DNA from: Gammaproteobacteria bacterium
GTDB lineage: Bacteria; Gemmatimonadota; Gemmatimonadetes; Longimicrobiales; Gaopeijiaceae
Direction: 5' to 3'
Assembly: GCA_028821195.1 (NCBI GenBank)
Contig: JAPPHB010000066.1
Coordinates: 20,050 to 84,049 of the forward strand
DNA length: 64,000 nt
How positions within the stretch are numbered: the stretch's first letter is position 1; each line of letters begins with the position of its first letter. The position numbers and the translations under genes were made by a program. Below, piece after piece: positions 56,855 through 64,000 of this stretch. The notes below the pieces were generated by a model, which worked only from the letters and a program-made list of their open reading frames with translations, was not told the origin of the DNA and did not search any database.

Positions 56855-58948
56855 GTGCGCGTCGGGGCTCTCGAAGCGCGCCGATGGGCCGGCCTCGTGT
56901 TCGCAGCCGGGCCCGGCGAGGGCATCGGCCTCCGCCTCGTGTTCACTACACCGGACGGCCGGCGCCGCGACCTGGAGGACTGGTACTGGATGGTTTCCCG
57001 CGTCGGCCCGCACGCGCCCGACGGCAGCTACGCGCTCATGGAGTTCGATCTCGCAGCCGAGCCGTCGCCCTCGTCGCGTCCTGCGAAACGCACGCTCGTT
57101 CTGGAGTGGTCGCGGCGGGAGGACGCCGTGGCGTTGCGCGCGGTCGCGCGCGCGCCGGGCCGGGTGGAGCTGGTGGGCGATGCTCCGTGGGGATGGAAGG
57201 CGCGGTGGGAAGAAGCACCCGACGGTTGGTGTGCAGCGCTCGGAAGCGTGGAGATCGCCGCGGCCTTCGAGCCGGCGGCGGTTGGGCGGGTGGCCACGGT
57301 GGTCGCCTGGGGGCGGAGAGGGGCGCCGTCCGGGTCCGCAGAAGCGGATGATGCATGTCTGGGAGCCGGGAACGCTGCCCTGTCCCACGCCCGACGCCTT
57401 CTCCCCGGGCTGGACCGCTGGATCGATGACGCGCGCGCGGACTGGGACCGCCGCCGGCCTCGCTCGTCCGGGGCCGCGGAAGGACTGGTCGAAGCCGTCA
57501 CCGACAACCTGATGTGGACAGTCCTCCTGCAGCCGGAGACCGGCCGCCTGTACGCCCCGGCCGGCCGCCGCTGGATCTTTCCGAAGCCGGGGGATGGCGC
57601 GCGGCGGGATGGTACGTGGGACGGCGCACGGGATGGGGGCGCAGGGATAGACAGTGCGAGCGAGGGCCGGCACGCTCCCGACGACTGGACGATCTTCGGT
57701 TGGGATTCCTTTTTCAATGCCCTCGAGCTCGCCACCGTGTCGAGCCGCCTGGCCTGGGACGCTCTCCTGGCGGGGCTCGAATCGCGATACTCGAACGGTA
57801 ACGTGCCCAATTGGAGGAGCCGGCACGCCGGCACGCCCGATCGCTCGCAGCCTCCGATCGGGTCCTTCGCGGCGCTGAAGCTGCATCTCACATGTCCCGA
57901 CGAGGACGCGCTGGCCGCCGCGTGGCCCGGGCTGCGCGCGTGGAGCGACTGGTGGACGGCCGACAAGGGCGGACGCCCACGCCGCGAGGGGCTCACGCGG
58001 GGACTGCTCGCGTGGGGCTCGGATACGGCGCTGGTGCCGGGCCGTGAACAGGTCCCCGAGTGGGAAGTGGATGCAAGCGGCCACCAGCGCGCGGCGTGGG
58101 AATCCGGCCAGGACGACCTGCCGCTGTGGGAGGAAGCGGAATGGGATCCGGAGCGAGAAACCCTCGCCATGTCCGCCGTCGACCTGTGCAGCTACCGCGC
58201 CCTCGACCTCGAGTGCCTGTCCCGGATTGCGTTTATCCTGGGCGACCCGGCGGTCGCGAATGAGTTGGAAGCCGAGCGCCGCCACCTCGTCGCGACGATG
58301 AACCGGGTGCTGTGGTCCGAGACTGCCGGGCTCTACCTGGACGAACTGCCTGCGGGTCGGTCCCGGCGCGTGGCGGCGTCGAACTTCCTTCCCCTGATCG
58401 CCGGCGTGCCGTCGGCGCGTCAGGCGCGGCGGATGGCGGGCGTGCTTTGCGACCCCGCACGCTTCTGGGGAGACTGGATGCTGCCCACGATCTCCCGCGA
58501 CGACCCCGCGTTCGACGATCAGCAGTATTGGCGCGGCTCGATCTGGCCGCCTATGAACTATCTGGTGCTGCAGGGACTGCGCCGCTACGGGTTCGATAAC
58601 CTCGCCAGCGAACTGGCGTGGAAGGGAGCGCTCATGTTTCTGGCCGACCGCCGGCGCACGGGGTTCTGCCGCGAGAACTTCGACGCGCGCAGCGGCCGGG
58701 GACGGGGCCATCGCTTCCAGAGCTGGGGACCGCTGTTCGCGCTCGGGGCCATGGAAGAGTTCGCCGATGCCAGCCCCTGGCGCGGACTGCGCATCGGCTC
58801 CCGGCTGCCCGCGCTCGTCGCCCACGACACGGGAGGGGATGCGGCCACCGAAGCCGCAGGCGGCGAAGGCGTCCAGGCTCCGGTCTGGGCCTGCATCGAG
58901 GGACTTCGCGTGGCGGGTCGAGTACGAGCGGTCCAGCTGTCGCGATGA
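56855..58948 (+). CDS. GH63-like glycoside hydrolase (glucosylglycerate/mannosylglycerate hydrolase type)
   Basis: 697 residues from GTG 56855, one base after the permease stop. Features of the (alpha/alpha)6 GH63-related group are visible: DDWTIFGWDSFFNALELA, GNVPNWRSRHAGTPDRSQPPIGSFA, YWRGSIWPPMNYLVLQGLRRYG and CRENFDARSGRGRGHRFQSWGPLFALG. Many such enzymes act on glucosylglycerate or mannosylglycerate, but the exact sugar cannot be told. No signal peptide; cytoplasmic. Last gene of the sugar operon, so the imported compound is probably hydrolysed by this and the 49323-51686 enzyme. Confidence 0.75.
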   Translation: MRVGALEARRWAGLVFAAGPGEGIGLRLVFTTPDGRRRDLEDWYWMVSRVGPHAPDGSYALMEFDLAAEPSPSSRPAKRTLVLEWSRREDAVALRAVARAPGRVELVGDAPWGWKARWEEAPDGWCAALGSVEIAAAFEPAAVGRVATVVAWGRRGAPSGSAEADDACLGAGNAALSHARRLLPGLDRWIDDARADWDRRRPRSSGAAEGLVEAVTDNLMWTVLLQPETGRLYAPAGRRWIFPKPGDGARRDGTWDGARDGGAGIDSASEGRHAPDDWTIFGWDSFFNALELATVSSRLAWDALLAGLESRYSNGNVPNWRSRHAGTPDRSQPPIGSFAALKLHLTCPDEDALAAAWPGLRAWSDWWTADKGGRPRREGLTRGLLAWGSDTALVPGREQVPEWEVDASGHQRAAWESGQDDLPLWEEAEWDPERETLAMSAVDLCSYRALDLECLSRIAFILGDPAVANELEAERRHLVATMNRVLWSETAGLYLDELPAGRSRRVAASNFLPLIAGVPSARQARRMAGVLCDPARFWGDWMLPTISRDDPAFDDQQYWRGSIWPPMNYLVLQGLRRYGFDNLASELAWKGALMFLADRRRTGFCRENFDARSGRGRGHRFQSWGPLFALGAMEEFADASPWRGLRIGSRLPALVAHDTGGDAATEAAGGEGVQAPVWACIEGLRVAGRVRAVQLSR

Positions 58949-59009
58949 ACGGGTGCCCGGGGCGGCCGGCTCGGCCAGCGCTGGTCCCGAATCCGATGCA
59001 AGACCGAAT

Positions 59010-59075
59010 CTGACAGAATGGCAGATCTTGCGGCTGAAGGTCGAACGCAAAACCGAAAAGCTGACAGAATGGCAG
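59010..59075 (+). repeat. 15-bp direct repeat pair
   Basis: CTGACAGAATGGCAG occurs at 59010-59024 and 59061-59075, identical, 51 bases apart (a multiple of three). In the plus frame both copies read LTEWQ, so it may be a scrap of a repetitive coding sequence. It lies in the gap between the end of the GH63-like gene and a truncated gene. Confidence 0.7.
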
Positions 59076-59086
59076 GTTTGGGGATG

Positions 59087-59602
59087 CTACTCGAGTGTCG
59101 CTGCCCTCAACGCCGCCAGATGCTCGTCGCTCAGACCGTCCATCTCGAACAGGGAAACGCCTGCTGCCCCGGCGGACTTGGCCGTCGTCACCGCAACGGC
59201 CAGTTGGGCGGGGTCCAGCGACGGGAGATAGAGCCCCGCGCAGAGAGGCGTACCGCCTCCCCGCGCTAGAGCCGCGATCCCCTCCCTCACCCCATCCCCG
59301 ATCCACGCGATGTCCTCCAGGTAGAAACCCTGGTAGAGCATCGGGAAGAAGCGGTCCAGAGGCCAATGGTCCCACGCCTGCCGCACCAGCGTGCGGGCGA
59401 TGGTCGGCGTCGGAAAGACGGCCGCGCTGATCGGCTTGCCGTGCCGGCGGACCGCCTCGGAGAGTCCCCGGACAGCTCCGGTGACGCTGTCCCACCGAAA
59501 GCGGCGCCAGGCCTCATCGGCCGGAGGGTCGGAAATCGCGAGCGGATCCCGCCCATCGACAGCCGCGAACTGCTCGCGGCACACGTCGCAGTAGCGCATC
59601 AA
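59087..59602 (-). pseudogene. C-terminal fragment of a putative glycoside-hydrolase-like protein
   Basis: An open frame of 171 residues (MMRYCDVCREQFAAVDG to ALRAATLE). It starts in the middle of what looks like a barrel domain: YCDVCREQF, GKPISAAVFPTPTIARTLVRQAWDHWPLDRFFPMLYQGFYL and AGVSLFEMDGLSDEHLAAL, similar to the ends of family-10-like (COG1649/DUF4015) hydrolases. An in-frame TGA lies 18 bases before the ATG and no N-terminal half is found, so it is probably a relic. It is convergent with the sugar operon; a link to it is a guess. Confidence 0.5.
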
Positions 59603-59613
59603 CAGAGGGACAA

Positions 59614-59733
59614 ATCACGACAGGGAATCGTCTAACTACTTATGGGACTGCACGATCTGCGCTCCCTGCCGTTGTATTGGACCTTGCTGGACCGAGCCGT
59701 AAAAGCGGGAAAACCGGAGTCGATTGGCGGGAC
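59614..59733 (+). repeat. 120-bp direct repeat, left copy
   Basis: Aligns with 61520-61639; the inner 88 bases match at roughly four bases in five by hand comparison. Both copies read GLHDL...LLDRA...AGKPESIGG in one frame, and the left one has no start codon or full gene around it. It may be a remnant of a duplicated gene end. It lies just left of the lipoprotein gene at 59825-61102. Confidence 0.65.
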
Positions 59734-59824
59734 TCCCGTGACTCGTCTGAGCCACCAATCTTGACCGCTCCGACCATCTCCTCTGGCGTTCAACAGCGCG
59801 GGCTCCCGGTGTCCGGTCCCGACC

Positions 59825-61102
59825 CTAGGATGAGGGAACGAGATTCACGATCCGAAGCACCCTAACGAAGGGTATGCCCAGTTCGTTCGTCTCGATGTAC
59901 GCCATCAGGCCACCGGGGCCGAAGGCATCCGGAATCCGAAACTCATCGGCGCGTAGGGTCCCCAAGTAGTTGCCCGACGCGGTGTGAACATCCGTCGGAC
60001 CTCTGGACACGCCATCCACGCCCGAGCGTGTGACCCAGACCCGGTCCTCGGCATCGACGGCCATATCCTTGATCACCGGCACCTCGGAGGCGAATTCCAT
60101 CTCTGGGGCCATTGCCTCCATGAGGGATGACGCTATGCCCTCGCCCTCTGAACTCGACACGCCGGGACCCATGACGATAGCCCGCGTCCCCGCGCCGCCG
60201 CGTTGGCGCTCTCGGGCAGCCTCCTGCATTTCCGGGGTCACCGGAAGCGGTTCGATCAATCTCTCCAAGGCGGCGTCGAGGGATCCATCGGGTTGCAGGA
60301 TCTTGACCCGATAGCCGACGGAATCGACGATGGCAACGCGCCCGTCGGAGAGCGCAGCACCCAACAGCGGTGGCCCGAACACCAACTCCCGCGGCAGAAT
60401 CCCGGAGGGGAGCGGCACCTCCAGATCGCCCAAGCGGATTGAAACACTGCCGCCTTCCTGCTCAGGGCTCCCGGCCGGGGGTTCGTATGCGCGATAGAGT
60501 TCCTCGGTTCCCAGCCCCAAGGCATGGATGTCAAACGTGCGGAGCTGGAGGCGTCTCAGCAGTATTCGGTCATCGGGAAGACTGCCCAAGAGTGTGGCGA
60601 CGGATCGGACTGAACTGGTCACCACCGTACCTGTCGTCGCGCCATCCGAACGTGATGTCCGAGGCGGTTCGCCGATGGCGGTCTGCTCCAGAAAGTTCCC
60701 GTTCTCGTCGAAGATGAGCAGGGCATCGTGCCCGACATCGTTTACGGTCAAGCGGTTGTCGCGGAGTACCGCGACGCTGCCGACGATGCGCAGTTCTCCG
60801 GGTCCGTCGCCGCGCCGAGAGACATGATGGCGTAGTTGCCCATCGGGACCGGCGACCACGATGCGACCCTGTCTGCGGTCGACCAGGATCAGGTTGCCCG
60901 CGCCGTCGAAGTGTACCTCCGAGACTTCCGTGAAGGCCTGCCATTCCTCTTCCGGCTGGACATCGCCAAGAGTGAATACCTCCTCGGTCGTCGCGGTCAG
61001 CGGGATGTCCGGTTCGGCCGCTACCGGACCGGAGTTCTCACCGCAACCCAAGGCTCCCGCGATCAATACACACGGAAGCGGAAGGGCTCGGGTCGTCATC
61101 AT
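59825..61102 (-). CDS. 6-bladed beta-propeller lipoprotein
   Basis: 425 residues from ATG 61102 (the next codon is also ATG). Lipoprotein signal: LPCVLIAGALGCGENSG. The mature part has the repeated blade pattern common in Gemmatimonadota 6-bladed beta-propellers: EVHFDGAGNLILVDRRQGRIVVAGPDGQLRHHVSRRGDGPGEL, DALLIFDENGNFLEQ and VDAEDRVWVTRS. Probable surface or periplasmic protein of unknown ligand. It stands alone between two diverged 120-bp direct repeats, in a region of gene fragments. Confidence 0.8.
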   Translation of the reverse strand: MMTTRALPLPCVLIAGALGCGENSGPVAAEPDIPLTATTEEVFTLGDVQPEEEWQAFTEVSEVHFDGAGNLILVDRRQGRIVVAGPDGQLRHHVSRRGDGPGELRIVGSVAVLRDNRLTVNDVGHDALLIFDENGNFLEQTAIGEPPRTSRSDGATTGTVVTSSVRSVATLLGSLPDDRILLRRLQLRTFDIHALGLGTEELYRAYEPPAGSPEQEGGSVSIRLGDLEVPLPSGILPRELVFGPPLLGAALSDGRVAIVDSVGYRVKILQPDGSLDAALERLIEPLPVTPEMQEAARERQRGGAGTRAIVMGPGVSSSEGEGIASSLMEAMAPEMEFASEVPVIKDMAVDAEDRVWVTRSGVDGVSRGPTDVHTASGNYLGTLRADEFRIPDAFGPGGLMAYIETNELGIPFVRVLRIVNLVPSS

Positions 61103-61298
61103 TCAGCGCGCTCGGTAGTTGGTGGGAAGGGAGAAGTCGAATCATAGGCGTACGGGCTAGCCTTGCCAATCGGGAGAGCGGACACTGACGACGACGGACC
61201 GCCCTCCGACGAGGCGCATGATCGGCTTGTTCTCGCTCGACAGACTGCTCGGGCTGTGAACGGGATCCGTCGGGGTGTCACCCCGTCCCTCAAGGGGG
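61103..61298. other. intergenic, no gene seen
   Basis: Lies upstream of the propeller lipoprotein on the minus strand. It contains the short perfect inverted repeat GGGGTGTCACCCC (about 61273-61285) and no convincing promoter or gene. Confidence 0.5.
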
Positions 61299-61516
61299 TC
61301 AGAGATCAATCTCCGCGTCAGGTTGACCAACCGCGAGCGCGCTCGTCCACGCGAGGCACAGGTCGCGGGAGCGGTAGTCCTCATATGCGGCCTTTTCGTC
61401 GCGTTCGATGATGGGGAAGGTGGAGTAGACGTAACGGATGTCGTCCCGATCCGTCACGCCGTAGAGGTGGAAGTAGAGCGCGTCGAGCTTGGCGCGTAGG
61501 CGGACGGCTAACGGTC
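61299..61516 (-). pseudogene. C-terminal remnant of an N-6 adenine DNA methylase (type IIG/BREX PglX-like)
   Basis: On the minus strand this reads LAVRLRAKLDALYFHLYGVTDRDD, then IRYVYSTFPIIERDEKAAYEDYRSRDLCLAW and a TGA at 61299-61301. The first part is like the end of Eco57I-type and PglX-type methylases (RAkLDALyFhLYGIt, DdxxYxxxTFPI). An in-frame TGA lies 6 bases before the first leucine and there is no start codon, so only about 70 residues remain. It is next to the DUF2971 gene and the type I restriction gene. Confidence 0.6.
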
Positions 61517-61519
61517 AAC

Positions 61520-61639
61520 ATCACGGCAGGAGATCACGTAAGTCTAACTGGGACTGCACGATCTGCCACTCCTGCCGTTGTGCCGGACACTACTGGATCG
61601 TGCCCCGACAGCGGGAAAACCCGAGTCAATCGGCGGGAG
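61520..61639 (+). repeat. 120-bp direct repeat, right copy
   Basis: Second copy of the sequence at 59614-59733. It begins ATCACGGCAGG and ends GGCGGGAG. It overlaps the 5' edge of the methylase remnant region. With the left copy it frames the 1.9-kb block that holds the propeller lipoprotein and the methylase remnant. Confidence 0.6.
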
Positions 61640-61651
61640 TTGTCGAGCAAC

Positions 61652-62383
61652 TCAGCCGGGCTGTGTCAGAAGACGAGCCGCAAACGTTGGTTCCTCCGAC
61701 AACGCCGACCGCTGGACGCGGTCGCCTATCTCACGTCGCTCCGCGAGGGAGCGCACGAGATCGACGAACCAGTCTTCGGCGAAAGGCGCAACAACGATTC
61801 CCCCTACGAGCGTCGCGAGGTCGATCTCGCAGTAACATCCGCCATGTTCTTGCGGCTCAACCGCATCGGGATGTCGAAGAAACAGGGCACGGACCTCTCG
61901 CTCATGCTGAAAGCTAATCCTCTTGTGAACCAGAGGTAGCAACCCGTTCCCAAAGGGAATGCTGTCGGTGCTGTAGTCTCGATACCGAACCACCGATGCG
62001 CTGATTTCTTGGTCCCCGACGAAGGCATCCTTAAACCGAGCGAAGTCTGTCCTGATCGCGATTCCGTCTCGCTCGCGCGCATACAGCCGCCACATCGCCT
62101 CGGACTCGAATTCTCCCATGTGCCAGCAACTGACGCGAGCCATTCGCACGACCTGCCGAAGATCGAAGCCCCGCACGGAGACCGGGCCCTCTCGTAGATC
62201 TTGAGGGAATGCAGGGGGCGTCACGTGTGACAAGGATCCTTCGAATGGGTCGCCAAGCAGATCGGGACGACAGAAGAACAAGGCCTCCTTTTCCAGCAGG
62301 GACACGAATCTCGTGAAATCCATGTACCTCCAGAGCACGGTGTCGTCCGGCGGAGGCCAGAGGTGGGGGTGGTCGCTGTACAT
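61652..62383 (-). CDS. DUF2971 domain protein
   Basis: 243 residues from ATG 62383. The N-terminal part LWRYMDFTRFVSLLEKEALFFCRPDLLGDPFEGS is the DUF2971 signature, and VSCWHMGEFESEAMWRLYARERDGIAIRTDFARFK and FQHEREVRALF follow as expected. Length is normal. DUF2971 proteins have unknown activity and often occur near restriction or phage-defence genes, as here. Cytoplasmic. Confidence 0.85.
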   Translation of the reverse strand: MYSDHPHLWPPPDDTVLWRYMDFTRFVSLLEKEALFFCRPDLLGDPFEGSLSHVTPPAFPQDLREGPVSVRGFDLRQVVRMARVSCWHMGEFESEAMWRLYARERDGIAIRTDFARFKDAFVGDQEISASVVRYRDYSTDSIPFGNGLLPLVHKRISFQHEREVRALFLRHPDAVEPQEHGGCYCEIDLATLVGGIVVAPFAEDWFVDLVRSLAERREIGDRVQRSALSEEPTFAARLLTQPG

Positions 62384-62566
62384 GCATCCAACCTCAGAGT
62401 TGGCTTATGTGATACACACCATCACTGGCGCGAGCGAAGTCGAATTGAACATAACGGTGAGGCGCGGTTCGGGCTGGGTCCAGGTGACCTGTCGCCGACC
62501 CGAGAACTGGTTGGAGGATTCGAATCCAGCGTTCCTGCTCGCGCTGTCCCTTTGCAGGTCGAGGGA
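62384..62566. other. intergenic, no gene seen
   Basis: Lies between the end of the restriction gene and the DUF2971 start on the minus strand. It contains a CCAAC...GTTGG inverted repeat just upstream of ATG 62383 and nothing else that I recognise. Confidence 0.45.

Positions 62567-64000
<1,434 letters not shown>

Noticed and set aside
59015..59033. TGGCAG-ATC-TTGC as a sigma-54 promoter
   Set aside because: The spacing between GG and GC is two bases too short and the second repeat copy lacks it.
62505..62535. GGATTCGAATCC looks like the T-arm of a tRNA (possible attachment site)
   Set aside because: The flanking bases do not pair into a T-stem and no acceptor or anticodon arm is found.

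Overview
The window is GC-rich (two thirds or more G+C by eye) and densely packed, with many GTG starts and start/stop codons overlapping by 1-8 bases. The protein mix fits a member of the Gemmatimonadota or a close relative: a PorV/PorQ-type outer-membrane protein, a DUF4159/VWA/MoxR/DUF58/BatA/DUF4175 operon, a 6-bladed beta-propeller lipoprotein, MsrPQ, many long lipoproteins and fused GldF-GldG. The taxon is an inference from gene content; no rRNA or tRNA gene was found.

Layout. (1) 2-2358: end of a Tat-exported PhoX-like phosphatase and a PorV/PorQ-like protein. (2) 2381-4327, minus: alpha/beta-hydrolase lipoprotein. (3) 4497-20155, plus: a long envelope operon with two DUF4159 paralogues, three large VWA/DUF4175 membrane proteins, a caspase-like protein without its cysteine, a TPR-metallopeptidase, MoxR and DUF58. 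(4) 20166-21730: MsrP/MsrQ. (5) 21865-23958: an AlkB-type hydroxylase fused to a degenerate GlnE-like domain.

(6) 24038-40450: the most interesting region, a ribosomal-peptide (RiPP) cluster. A small plus-strand gene encodes an NHLP (nitrile-hydratase-like leader) precursor ending A-G-LCCCW. Facing it, a minus-strand operon encodes a fused E1-like/YcaO cyclodehydratase, a protein in which an NHLP leader is fused to a terpene-cyclase-like alpha/alpha toroid, the two NHLM exporter ABC proteins (one with a C39 leader peptidase), a very short HlyD-like adaptor, a tryptophan-halogenase-like flavoenzyme, an unrecognised conserved protein, and a MacB/Lol-type ABC system with a LolA-like protein. The parts suggest a short peptide whose three cysteines become thiazolines and whose C-terminal Trp is halogenated, exported after cleavage at A-G. 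No azoline dehydrogenase is visible.

(7) 40578-44730, minus: a GldA / GldFG-fusion / DUF4340 ABC system. (8) 45057-48607: a beta-lactamase-like/VanX-like fusion and an MBL-fold lipoprotein. (9) 48661-58948: a DUF6624 protein followed by a sugar-uptake operon (two toroid glycoside hydrolases, MalK-, substrate-binding-, MalF- and MalG-like proteins). (10) 59087-64000: a decayed, accessory-looking region with a truncated hydrolase, two diverged 120-bp direct repeats around a lipoprotein gene, a DNA-methylase remnant, a DUF2971 protein and the C-terminal part of a type I restriction R subunit running off the end.
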